From an uncultured Acidimicrobiaceae bacterium (lineage in GTDB: Bacteria; Actinomycetota; Acidimicrobiia; Acidimicrobiales; MedAcidi-G1), in NCBI GenBank assembly GCA_913054115.1, contig CAJXIS010000063.1, forward strand, positions 1-9,276: a stretch of DNA of 9,276 bases. The letters run 5' to 3'. This document shows positions 1 through 6,044 of this stretch, in pieces. The position numbers and the translations under genes were made by a program. Position 1 is the first letter of the stretch, and every line of letters starts with the position of its first letter. The notes below the pieces were generated by a model. That model did not search any database and was not told the DNA's origin. It was given only the letters and a program-made list of their open reading frames with translations.

Positions 1-1
1 C

Positions 2-715
2 GAGTCGAGGCTCGCCGAGTCGCAGGAGGTGATCGAACCGGGCCACGGGGGAAGCGTCGGGTACGTGGTCGCCGACGTGACCGACGAGGCCTCTGTGCGG
101 GCGGCGGTCGAGGCTGCGGTCGAAGCGGCCGGCAACCTGGCCGGCGTCGTGGCCAACGCCGGGGGTGGCGGCGGCATGGGCCCATACCACGTCCAGGACA
201 CCGACGAGTTCCTGCGGGTGCTCCACCTCAACGTGCTCGGCACGATGCTGTGCGTGAAGCACGCCGTGCCTCACCTGGTCGCCAACGGAGGCGGTTCGTT
301 CGTCGGGATGTCGTCGATCGCCGGGCACGTCACCCACCCCTGGTTCGGCGCCTACCCGGTGGCCAAGGCCGGCATCGAGCAGATGATGCGCAACGCCGCC
401 GACGAGTTCGGCCGCTCGAACGTGCGGTTCAACGCAGTGCGGCCCGGTTTCATCGCCACAGAGATCATGGGGATGATCCCCACCGACAGCGACGTGTACG
501 ACAGCTACGTCCGCAACACCCCGATGGGCGACGTCGGCCAACCCGAGGACGTCGGGAACCTGGTCCGGTTCCTGATCGGCCCGGAATCGCGCTGGATCAC
601 CGGCACCTGCATCAACATCGACGGCGGCAACGCCCTGCGGGCGGGCCCCGACTTCTCGCAGTTCGTGGCACCGGCCCTCGGCGACGACGTCATGTCCGGC
701 AACCTGCCCGACTGA
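2..715 (+). CDS. Short-chain dehydrogenase/reductase (SDR), 5' end outside window
   Basis: Classical SDR oxidoreductase, an NAD(P)-dependent cytosolic enzyme that interconverts alcohols and ketones; the substrate cannot be told. The frame is open to the window edge and the N-terminal cofactor-binding glycine motif is missing, so the gene begins upstream. A GTG at 29 is probably internal, because the preceding codons read like SDR sequence. Counting from that GTG: Asp16 in VVADVTD (adenine contact), NAG at 43-45, the tetrad Asn68 in LHLNVLG, the catalytic Ser in GMSSIAG (95/96), and Tyr109-x-x-x-Lys113 in YPVAK. PGFIATE follows (139-145), and the INIDGG end motif is typical. The tail after NALRAGP is about 20 residues. 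It converges on the P450 gene with 17 nt between the stops, and a role beside that oxygenase is plausible but inferred. Family assignment is secure. Confidence 0.93.
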   Translation, partial: ESRLAESQEVIEPGHGGSVGYVVADVTDEASVRAAVEAAVEAAGNLAGVVANAGGGGGMGPYHVQDTDEFLRVLHLNVLGTMLCVKHAVPHLVANGGGSFVGMSSIAGHVTHPWFGAYPVAKAGIEQMMRNAADEFGRSNVRFNAVRPGFIATEIMGMIPTDSDVYDSYVRNTPMGDVGQPEDVGNLVRFLIGPESRWITGTCINIDGGNALRAGPDFSQFVAPALGDDVMSGNLPD

Positions 716-726
716 CCCGAATGCCG

Positions 727-742
727 CCCGGCTCAGGCCGGG
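727..742. terminator. Candidate hairpin terminator between convergent genes
   Basis: CCCGGC and GCCGGG form a perfect 6-bp stem around the 4-nt loop TCAG. It lies between the SDR stop and the P450 stop, and the P450 stop codon (minus strand) sits in the loop. There is no T-run on either side, so intrinsic termination is uncertain. A U-less hairpin serving both converging transcripts is the likeliest role. Confidence 0.35.
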
Positions 743-1944
743 TCGACGACCAGGTGGGCCTCGCGGAGGCCGTAGACGAAGGCGTTGGGCATCTCGACCG
801 GCTCGGTGCCGGGGGCGATGCGGGGGTTGCGGAAGCGCCTGGCGAACTCCTCGAAGAACACCCGGATCTCGAGTCGGGCCAGCGCCGCCCCGAGGCAGAA
901 GTGGGTGCCGTTGCCGAACGCCAGGTGGTGGTTGGGATGGCGGGTGACGTCGAACGACTCGGGGTCGTCGAAGTGGGCCGGGTCCCGATTGGCCGACGAG
1001 TACATGAGCAGCACCTGCTGGCCGGCGCCGACGGTCACGCCGCCGATCTCGACGTCCTCGGTCGCCACCCGGCACATGTTGTGGATCGGGGTGACCCAGC
1101 GGATGAACTCCTCGGTCGCCACGACCGGGTCGGCGCCGTCGACGAGCGCCTGGAACTGGTCGGGGCGCCGCGTCAGCTCCACGAGCGTTCGGGCGATCAC
1201 CGTGCGGGTCGTCTCGGCGCCGCCGTCGAGCAGCAGCAGGCAGTCGGAGATGATCTCGTCGAGGCCGAACGGGTAGCCGTCGAGTCCCGCGACCTCCCGG
1301 TCGACCCAGACGTCCATGACGGTCTCGACCGGGCAGCCGCCGCCCGAGCGCTCGGACTTCGTCGACTCGTAGACGTTCATGCAGGCCTCGGCGAACTCGA
1401 AGACCGCCATCACGCCGTCGTGGTCGTGGTAACGGGGGCCGCCGCCGAGGGCGATTGTGCGCTCCGACCACTCCTTGAGCTGCGACCAGGACTCGTCGGG
1501 GAAGCCGAGCAGCAGCCCGATCATCTGGGCGGGCAGCGGCGCAGCCAGCTGCGAGATGATCTCGGCCCCGCCGGTCTCGGCCAGGTCGTCGAGCAGACCG
1601 GTGACGACGCCGCGCACGTGGTCCTCCCAGTTGCCGGCGGCCCGTGGCGTGAACCGCCGGGAGACCAGGTTGCGGCGCACCATGTGGTGCGGGTCGTCGA
1701 GGCCGATGATCGAGGCGTCGGCCGGGATGTTGGGCCGGTAGCCGCCCTTTTCATTGCCCGAGTTGGTGAACCGAAACTTGTCGCGCTCGATGGCGATGAT
1801 GTCGTCGTAGCGGGACACGCCCCAGATTTCGTTGACCTCGTCCCAGTAGACGGGCTCGTTGTCGCGCATCCAGGCGTAGGTCGGGTACGGGTCGTTCACG
1901 TAGAAGTCGCCGTCGAGGAGGTCCAGCCGCTCGGGGTTCGCCAT
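733..1944 (-). CDS. Cytochrome P450 monooxygenase
   Basis: Soluble bacterial class I cytochrome P450 of 403 residues, the normal length for the family. It would insert one oxygen atom from O2 into a hydrophobic substrate, using electrons from a ferredoxin and reductase that are not encoded nearby. The I-helix oxygen-activation motif is GGAETT (241-246), the K-helix E-x-x-R is Glu279 to Arg282, and the heme-binding loop FGNGTHFCLG (343-352) carries the thiolate ligand Cys350. There is no N-terminal membrane anchor. ATG at 1944 was chosen because the protein from there starts like other P450s (NPERLDLLDGDFY), and a TACGAT box lies exactly 6 nt upstream, suggesting a leaderless mRNA. The frame stays open another 241 codons upstream, but that stretch is antisense to the dehydrogenase gene and looks non-biological. 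It is divergent from the zinc dehydrogenase. Substrates such as steroids, terpenes or fatty acids are possible; the sequence does not decide. Confidence 0.95.
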   Translation of the reverse strand: MANPERLDLLDGDFYVNDPYPTYAWMRDNEPVYWDEVNEIWGVSRYDDIIAIERDKFRFTNSGNEKGGYRPNIPADASIIGLDDPHHMVRRNLVSRRFTPRAAGNWEDHVRGVVTGLLDDLAETGGAEIISQLAAPLPAQMIGLLLGFPDESWSQLKEWSERTIALGGGPRYHDHDGVMAVFEFAEACMNVYESTKSERSGGGCPVETVMDVWVDREVAGLDGYPFGLDEIISDCLLLLDGGAETTRTVIARTLVELTRRPDQFQALVDGADPVVATEEFIRWVTPIHNMCRVATEDVEIGGVTVGAGQQVLLMYSSANRDPAHFDDPESFDVTRHPNHHLAFGNGTHFCLGAALARLEIRVFFEEFARRFRNPRIAPGTEPVEMPNAFVYGLREAHLVVDPA

Positions 1945-1950
1945 GGCCGG

Positions 1951-1956
1951 ATCGTA
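1951..1956 (-). promoter_or_regulatory. Candidate -10 box, leaderless P450 transcript
   Basis: On the minus strand TACGAT is followed by CCGGCC and then the ATG at 1944. This matches the TANNNT -10 consensus of actinobacteria at the distance that would start transcription on or next to the A of ATG. A weak -35-like TTGTAG lies 19 nt further upstream. No Shine-Dalgarno sequence sits at a usable distance from this ATG. Confidence 0.5.
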
Positions 1957-2005
1957 GGCCCAGGTCCTCCGGCGGCTACAACCGTGGTCGAAGGTCGGAT
2001 CGATC

Positions 2006-2013
2006 GGGAGGAG
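2006..2013 (+). promoter_or_regulatory. Strong Shine-Dalgarno site of the zinc dehydrogenase
   Basis: GGGAGGAG ends 7 nt before the GTG at 2021 and decides that start. It is the clearest ribosome-binding site in the window. No TANNNT box lies just before this start, so unlike several neighbours this gene appears to have a normal 5' leader. Confidence 0.75.
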
Positions 2014-2020
2014 TTTCAGG

Positions 2021-2962
2021 GTGCGAGCAGTGCGAACCGTGGACGGGGAGTTCACGGTCGTCGAGGTCGACGAACCCGATCCGGCCGACGGCGAGGTCGT
2101 CATCGACATCGCCGCAACGGGGATCTGCGGCTCGGACCTGCACCTGCAGGGCTTCGGCATCCCGGTCACGTTCGGCCACGAGTGCGCCGGCCACCTCGCC
2201 GACGGCACGCCCGTGGCGATCCAGCCGCTCATGCACTGTGGCGCCTGCGACCGCTGCCTCGACGGCCAGACCCACCTCTGCCGCAACGGCAGCGCCACCA
2301 TGTACGGCATCGCCCGCGACGGCGGCATGGCCGACCGGCTGGTGGTCGATGCATCGTGCCTCATCCCCCTGCCCGACGGCGTGCCCGTCGCCGACGCCTG
2401 CCTCGTCGAGCCGCTGGCCGTCGCCCAGCACGCCGCCAACTCGGCCGGTGCGGAGTCGGGCCAGCGGGTGCTCGTCGTCGGAGGCGGCATGGTCGGCCTG
2501 GCCTGCGTGGCGACGTTCCGTGCCGCCGGTGCCGATGTCGACCTGTCGGCCCGCCACGACCACCAGGTCGCCGCCGGCGAGAGCCTGGGCGCCGGTACCG
2601 CCGCAGTGGGCGAGTACGACATCGTGGTCGACGCCGCCGGCACCGGGAGCGCCGTCGCCACGGCCATCGACCACGCAAGGCCCGGCGCCGTGCTGTCGGT
2701 GCCTGCCGTCTACTGGGAGCCGCTGACCATCCCGAACGCCGCCATGCTCGTGGTCAAGGAGATCCGGATGCAGCCCTCGTACACCTACGGCCACCACCAC
2801 GGCGTGCGCGAGGTCGATGAGGCGGCGGCCCTGCTGGCGGACTGCCCGGAGCTCGCCGAGGCGGTCATCACGCACCGGTTCGGCCTGGACGACGCCCCCG
2901 AGGCCTTCCGGGTGGCGGCCGACCGGGCGGCCGGCGCCATCAAGGTGGTGCTGGAGCCCTAG
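2021..2962 (+). CDS. Zinc-dependent alcohol dehydrogenase (MDR superfamily)
   Basis: Medium-chain dehydrogenase of 313 residues that would oxidise an alcohol, often a sugar alcohol or secondary alcohol, with NAD(P)+. Catalytic-zinc candidates are Cys36 in GICGSDLH, His53-Glu54 in GHEC and Glu130 in VEPLAV. The structural-zinc lobe has four cysteines (73, 76, 79, 87) in the C-x2-C-x2-C-x7-C spacing. The Rossmann glycine motif is GGGMVGL (154-160). The protein is shorter than the usual 330-350 residues: only 17 residues separate Cys36 from His53, so the loop before GHE is trimmed. The GTG start has a strong ribosome-binding site. The gene diverges from the P450 gene with a 76-nt gap and overlaps the next gene tail to tail at CTAG. 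Acting on P450 products is a contextual guess; the exact substrate is unknown. Confidence 0.92.
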   Translation: MRAVRTVDGEFTVVEVDEPDPADGEVVIDIAATGICGSDLHLQGFGIPVTFGHECAGHLADGTPVAIQPLMHCGACDRCLDGQTHLCRNGSATMYGIARDGGMADRLVVDASCLIPLPDGVPVADACLVEPLAVAQHAANSAGAESGQRVLVVGGGMVGLACVATFRAAGADVDLSARHDHQVAAGESLGAGTAAVGEYDIVVDAAGTGSAVATAIDHARPGAVLSVPAVYWEPLTIPNAAMLVVKEIRMQPSYTYGHHHGVREVDEAAALLADCPELAEAVITHRFGLDDAPEAFRVAADRAAGAIKVVLEP

Positions 2963-3546
2963 GCGAGCGTGACCATCTCGAAGCGGCTGGGCCGGTGGAG
3001 GACCTCCTCGACCAGCGGCCGGAAATCCTCGAGGGGCAGCTCGTCGTAGGCGGGGTCGAAGCAGTTCTGGTCGTACTCGTCGCAGAAGGCCGCACAGTCG
3101 TCGAACCACTCGTGGTCCCGGAACGCCTCCCGGGCGTCCCGGTCGCCGCCGACATGGTGGAAGAAGTAGTACCCCTGGAACACGCCGTGGTGCCGGACGA
3201 TCCAGTGGGTCCGGTCCGACACGTAGGGCTTGAGGATCTCGGCGGCCACGGCCGAGTGGTTGGCCGGCGCCACCACGTCGCCGACGTCGTGGAGCAGCGC
3301 CGCCACGACCATCTCGGTGTCCTCGCCGTTGCGCAGGGTCCGGGTGGCGCTCTGGAGCGAGTGCCGGTAGCGGTCGACCTGGTAGCCGAAGCGGGGCCCC
3401 TGCATGGAGCGGAGCAGGCCGAAGAGGTGGTCGGTCAACGAGTCATGGACGTGCTGGTTGAAGCTGGCCGTCGACTCGACGTAGTCGTCGGCCGTGCCGT
3501 CCTCCATGTTCGTCCAGGTGACGGTGCGGGGCGAGGTGGGATCCAT
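2959..3546 (-). CDS. HD-domain protein (COG4341-like; PhnZ/MIOX-type diiron site possible)
   Basis: A cytosolic protein of 195 residues resembling the predicted HD phosphohydrolases of COG4341. It has the metal-ligand pattern of an HD domain: His62 in RYRHSLQ, His86-Asp87 in LLHDVGD, His97 in ANHS, and His119/His120 in VRHHG. The late segment FCDEYDQNCFDPAY (154-167) supplies an Asp placed like the last ligand of PhnZ and inositol oxygenase. Those relatives use a mixed-valence diiron centre to cleave C-C or C-P bonds with O2, so oxygenase activity is as plausible as phosphohydrolase. I prefer ATG at 3546; GTG at 3564 would add six residues. A CAGACT box 8 nt before the ATG gives weak support. 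It is convergent with the dehydrogenase, sharing CTAG, and divergent from the hydrolase. Family is well supported; reaction unknown. Confidence 0.85.
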   Translation of the reverse strand: MDPTSPRTVTWTNMEDGTADDYVESTASFNQHVHDSLTDHLFGLLRSMQGPRFGYQVDRYRHSLQSATRTLRNGEDTEMVVAALLHDVGDVVAPANHSAVAAEILKPYVSDRTHWIVRHHGVFQGYYFFHHVGGDRDAREAFRDHEWFDDCAAFCDEYDQNCFDPAYDELPLEDFRPLVEEVLHRPSRFEMVTLA

Positions 3547-3583
3547 CGCCGCGCAGTCTGACACGGCGATAGGGGCTCCGGAC

Positions 3584-3595
3584 AGCCCCGGGGCT
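3584..3595. promoter_or_regulatory. Palindrome in divergent promoter region (operator candidate)
   Basis: AGCCCCGGGGCT is a perfect 12-bp palindrome in the short gap between the HD gene and the hydrolase. Its last T is also the first base of the hydrolase -10 candidate, so a bound protein would block that promoter. A further GGGGCT at 3572-3577 could pair with the left half instead. In such G+C-rich DNA chance is possible. Confidence 0.3.
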
Positions 3596-3600
3596 AGGTT
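3595..3600 (+). promoter_or_regulatory. Candidate -10 box of the alpha/beta hydrolase
   Basis: TAGGTT matches TANNNT and stands 8 nt before the ATG at 3609, as expected for a leaderless or nearly leaderless mRNA. It contains one of only five CTAG tetramers that I find in the window (3594-3597). Confidence 0.45.
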
Positions 3601-3608
3601 CCGCGGCG

Positions 3609-4538
3609 ATGGGAGGTCCGATGCGGTCCTACGACGAGTTCTCGATGTTGGTCGACAACGCCGCCGAGGCAGGGCTGGGTTGGGACGGCACGCCTCCGGT
3701 CGAGCGGCTCGACATCCCCGGCCCCGACGGTCTCGTCGTGAGCGCCGTCCGGTGGGGCACCGGGCCGCCCGAGCTGGTCCTGCTGCACGGCGGGGCGCAG
3801 AACGCCCACACCTGGGACACGGTCGCGCTCGCGCTGGGGCGGCCGCTGCTGGCGATCGATCTGCCGGGGCACGGCCACTCCGACTGGAGGCCGCAGAAGG
3901 ACTACACGCCGGCGGTGCTTGCCGCCGAGGTCGCCCGCATCGTCGAGGCCGACGCCCCGGCCGCCGAGGCGGTGGTCGGTATGTCGCTGGGCGGCCTCAC
4001 GGCGCTGTGCCTGGCGACCGACCGGCCCGACCTGGTGCGGCGGCTCGGGCTGGTCGACATCACCCCCGGCACCGACCACGCCAAGGCCGAGCCGATCATC
4101 GCCTTCGTGTCGGGACCTGCGCACTTCGACGACTTCGACGCCATCCTCGCCCACACCGTGGAGCACAACCCCACCCGCTCCGAGTCGTCGCTGCGCCGCG
4201 GCGTCCTGCACAACGCCTGCGAACAGGACGACGGCTCGTGGTCGTGGCGCTGGGACCCGATGCGCGACTGGAAGACCGGTGAGGGGTCGAAGGAGAATGC
4301 CGAGAAGGCCCCCGACTTCGGTGCCCTCTGGGACCGGGTCTCGTCGCTGGCGTGTCCCGTCCACCTGTGGCTGGGCGGGGCATGGAGCGTCGTCGGGGAC
4401 GAGGACGTGGACGAGTTCCGGGGACGGCAGCCCGACGTGTCGATCACGACCGTCGAGGGTGCCGGCCACAGCATCCAGGGCGACCGCCCCCTCGAGCTGG
4501 TGGCCCTGATCGAGGACCTGCTGGCAGGACCTGCCTAG
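3609..4538 (+). CDS. Alpha/beta-fold hydrolase
   Basis: Alpha/beta hydrolase of 309 residues, the usual size for the esterase/lipase/C-C hydrolase group. The oxyanion-hole motif is LLHGG (58-62). The nucleophile is Ser126 in GMSLGG (124-129), the acid is probably Asp264 in VVGDEDV, and the base is His287 in GAGHS. The lid region (about 155-245) is unusually rich in Trp and charged residues (WSWRWDPMRDW). There is no signal peptide, so it should act in the cytosol on a small ester, lactone or similar bond; the substrate is not evident. ATG at 3609 fits the -10 box just upstream. ATG at 3621 is an alternative, with GGGAGG at 3611-3616 rather close to it. The gene is divergent from the HD protein and ends in a CTAG shared with the stop of the PIG-L gene. 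Confidence 0.92.
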   Translation: MGGPMRSYDEFSMLVDNAAEAGLGWDGTPPVERLDIPGPDGLVVSAVRWGTGPPELVLLHGGAQNAHTWDTVALALGRPLLAIDLPGHGHSDWRPQKDYTPAVLAAEVARIVEADAPAAEAVVGMSLGGLTALCLATDRPDLVRRLGLVDITPGTDHAKAEPIIAFVSGPAHFDDFDAILAHTVEHNPTRSESSLRRGVLHNACEQDDGSWSWRWDPMRDWKTGEGSKENAEKAPDFGALWDRVSSLACPVHLWLGGAWSVVGDEDVDEFRGRQPDVSITTVEGAGHSIQGDRPLELVALIEDLLAGPA

Positions 4539-5269
4539 AGTCCGTCGATGCGGCGGTAGCCCTCGGCGAGGGGGAAGCCGAAGCGTTCTCCGACCTCGGC
4601 CAGCCCGGACAGGATCCCGTCGCGGAAGGCGTCGGCCTGCGAGCCGTCGTCGCCGGCACCGATGCCCATTGTGGAGAGGTGCTGGGAGCGGTGCGCCAGC
4701 AGCGCCGCCACCTTGGTCGCCGCCGCCACCTCGTCGACCGGCTCGGCGTGGTTCGGCTCCTCGGTGTCGAACAGCAGCAGTTCGTCGGGCCGGTGGTGGG
4801 CGAGGCCGGAGCGCCCCACCTCTGAGAGGAAGTGCGGGTCACGGGCGGCCACGGCGCCGTCGGTGACGAGGAAGCCCGCCGCCCGGTGGTCGGGGTGGAG
4901 CCGCCAGCGCCGCCACGGGTCGTGGCCGAGCAGCACCTCGGGTCGGAGGTGCCGGATCCAGGACGCCACCTCGTGGGCCGTGGCGCGGTCGGCATCGAGC
5001 TCGCCGTCGACCCGGTCGAGGAACACGATCTCGCCGGTCGCCCCGAGCCGTTCGGCGGCGGCGTGTTGCTCGTCTCGTCTGGTGGAGACCAGGCGGGACG
5101 GGTCCTCGTCTGGGTCCCAGCTGCCCTTGGAGCCGTCGGTGCACACCAGGATGTGGACCTCGCAGCCGGCGGCGGCCCAGGCGGCGAGCGTGGCGCCGGC
5201 GTAGAGCTCGACATCGTCCGGGTGTGCGCCCACGGCCAGCGCCCGGGACGGAACCGGCAGCCCGGTCAC
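4535..5269 (-). CDS. PIG-L family deacetylase (LmbE/MshB-like)
   Basis: Zinc-dependent N-acetyl hydrolase family member of 244 residues. PIG-L enzymes remove acetyl from N-acetylglucosamine-type conjugates; MshB and Mca of mycothiol metabolism belong here. Zinc and catalytic motifs are visible: AHPDD (15-19, metal ligands His16 and Asp19, base Asp18) and HPDH (125-128, ligand His128). TRRDE (63-67) is also typical of the family. It is shorter than MshB (about 300 residues), so the mycothiol role is not claimed. The GTG start at 5269 overlaps the cofC stop as GTGA, and no good ribosome-binding site precedes it, implying translational coupling to cofC. The frame is open much further upstream, but that part is antiphase to cofC. 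The stop overlaps that of the convergent hydrolase at CTAG. The family is firm; the substrate is unknown. Confidence 0.9.
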   Translation of the reverse strand: MTGLPVPSRALAVGAHPDDVELYAGATLAAWAAAGCEVHILVCTDGSKGSWDPDEDPSRLVSTRRDEQHAAAERLGATGEIVFLDRVDGELDADRATAHEVASWIRHLRPEVLLGHDPWRRWRLHPDHRAAGFLVTDGAVAARDPHFLSEVGRSGLAHHRPDELLLFDTEEPNHAEPVDEVAAATKVAALLAHRSQHLSTMGIGAGDDGSQADAFRDGILSGLAEVGERFGFPLAEGYRRIDGL

Positions 5270-5826
5270 TTCGATGGCTGGAACTCGAGGTCTGCGGGTT
5301 CGTCGACGTCCCAGCCCAGGTCCGGGTCGGGAAGGCTGCGCCACGGCAGGCCCAGGCGCTGCGCCTCGGCGACATGGCGGGCGTGGGAACCCGGCCCGTA
5401 GGCGAACCGGAAGCCGGCACCGACCGGGACCACGGCCACGGGCGTGCCGTCGCCGTGGCGGTCGGGCACGAGCGTGACCCCGTCGAAGTCGGCGCAGCGG
5501 GCGAGGTCGGTGGCACGGGGCAGGTCGCCGTGGGCGACGATCACACGCTCGAAGCCGTCGGCGGCCAGTGCGGCGATGCCGGCGTGGACCGCCCGGTCGA
5601 GGCCGGGTCCGTCGACCCGGATCACCGATGCGCCGAGCCCCTCCGCCCAGTCGGCGACCTGGTCGTCGTCGCACACCACCGCCACGTGCAGGGGTGCGGC
5701 GGCGGCGACCACCGTTTCGGCCATGCGGCGGGCCAGGTCGGCCCGCTCACCCGCATCGAGGACCGACGACAGGCGCGCCTTGGCGCCACGGAACGCCTTG
5801 AGGGGGATCAGTACGGCCGTCTGCAC
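5266..5826 (-). CDS. cofC: 2-phospho-L-lactate / phosphoenolpyruvate guanylyltransferase (CofC/FbiD)
   Basis: Nucleotidyltransferase of coenzyme F420 biosynthesis. It joins GTP to 2-phospholactate or, in mycobacteria where it is called FbiD, to phosphoenolpyruvate; CofD/FbiA then transfers the product onto the deazaflavin Fo. The 186-residue sequence has IPLKAFRGAKARLS (7-20), the family nucleotide-binding signature with its spaced lysines. HGDLP (99-103) stands where relatives have a metal-binding Asp-Leu-Pro. PDRHGDGTP (121-129) and YGPGSHARH (143-151) are also CofC-typical, as is the closing DVDEPADL (173-180). It is slightly shorter than many relatives (about 210). The start is GTG at 5826, preceded by TAGACT at 6 nt, so a leaderless mRNA is likely. 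The PIG-L gene is coupled downstream and gpsA is divergent upstream, as in Mycobacterium tuberculosis (Rv2983/Rv2982c). No other F420 gene lies in the window. Confidence 0.92.
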   Translation of the reverse strand: MQTAVLIPLKAFRGAKARLSSVLDAGERADLARRMAETVVAAAAPLHVAVVCDDDQVADWAEGLGASVIRVDGPGLDRAVHAGIAALAADGFERVIVAHGDLPRATDLARCADFDGVTLVPDRHGDGTPVAVVPVGAGFRFAYGPGSHARHVAEAQRLGLPWRSLPDPDLGWDVDEPADLEFQPSK

Positions 5827-5832
5827 CCGGAG

Positions 5833-5838
5833 AGTCTA
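5833..5838 (-). promoter_or_regulatory. Candidate -10 box, leaderless cofC transcript
   Basis: On the minus strand TAGACT is followed by CTCCGG and the GTG start at 5826. Motif and 6-nt spacing match those of the P450 gene. No Shine-Dalgarno sequence lies at normal distance. Confidence 0.5.
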
Positions 5839-5839
5839 C

Positions 5840-5852
5840 GGGCGGGCCGCCC
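5840..5852. promoter_or_regulatory. Interrupted palindrome upstream of cofC -10 box
   Basis: GGGCGG and CCGCCC are inverted around one central G, one base beyond the -10 candidate of cofC. The position suits an operator for a repressor or activator. The sequence is pure G/C, so a chance match in G+C-rich DNA is possible. Confidence 0.2.
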
Positions 5853-5950
5853 GCCGGAATCCGTCTGCGCCCCGGGGGCAGTCCGGGTCCATTGCGCTGA
5901 GGTGATCGACGCGATGTGCGCCTGTTCGTCCACGACACGAGCGCAGCCAG

Positions 5951-5972
5951 GCAACGCCCCGGTCGGCGTTGC
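5951..5972. repeat. Perfect 8-bp inverted repeat (hairpin)
   Basis: GCAACGCC and GGCGTTGC pair perfectly around the 6-nt loop CCGGTC, followed on the plus strand by GCGCTTTCG. It could be a hairpin in the leader of the 6045 gene, a terminator remnant, or the edge of inserted DNA. No plus-strand gene lies directly upstream that would need a terminator. Confidence 0.5.
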
Positions 5973-6044
5973 GCTTTCGAGACTCCTGTCCTCACCAGGG
6001 TCGGGGCCTGCGGTTCACCTGAGACCTGTGTTCAACCATGGGGC

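Larger units (their letters stand above)
5839..6044. other. Non-coding interval upstream of cofC
   Basis: About 200 nt without a convincing gene. A frame from GTG 5916 runs in phase into the next gene, but its product is unstructured and it spans the hairpin at 5951-5972, so I treat it as non-coding. No tRNA, insertion-sequence end or direct repeat was seen. Confidence 0.5.

Noticed and set aside
1945..2667. N-terminal 241-codon extension of the P450 frame
   Set aside because: It lies antisense to the zinc dehydrogenase, has low-complexity Ser/Pro/Thr/Arg composition, and P450 homology begins only after ATG 1944.
250..2820. Very long plus-strand open frame (856 codons) through the P450 region
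   Set aside because: It is antisense to the P450 and out of frame with the SDR and dehydrogenase genes. Its product is Arg/Pro-rich without any domain, as expected for a shadow frame in G+C-rich DNA.
1976..3109. 377-codon minus-strand frame opposite the zinc dehydrogenase
   Set aside because: The plus strand encodes complete zinc-ligand and Rossmann motifs; the minus frame has none and runs into the HD gene in the wrong phase.
5270..5674. Upstream extension of the PIG-L frame
   Set aside because: It overlaps cofC in another phase on the same strand and is Arg/Pro-rich. The PIG-L homology starts just after GTG 5269, which overlaps the cofC stop.
5916..6044. Longer form of the orphan protein starting at GTG 5916
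   Set aside because: The added 43 residues are unstructured, precede a signal-like segment that should be N-terminal, and cover a perfect hairpin. It cannot be fully excluded.
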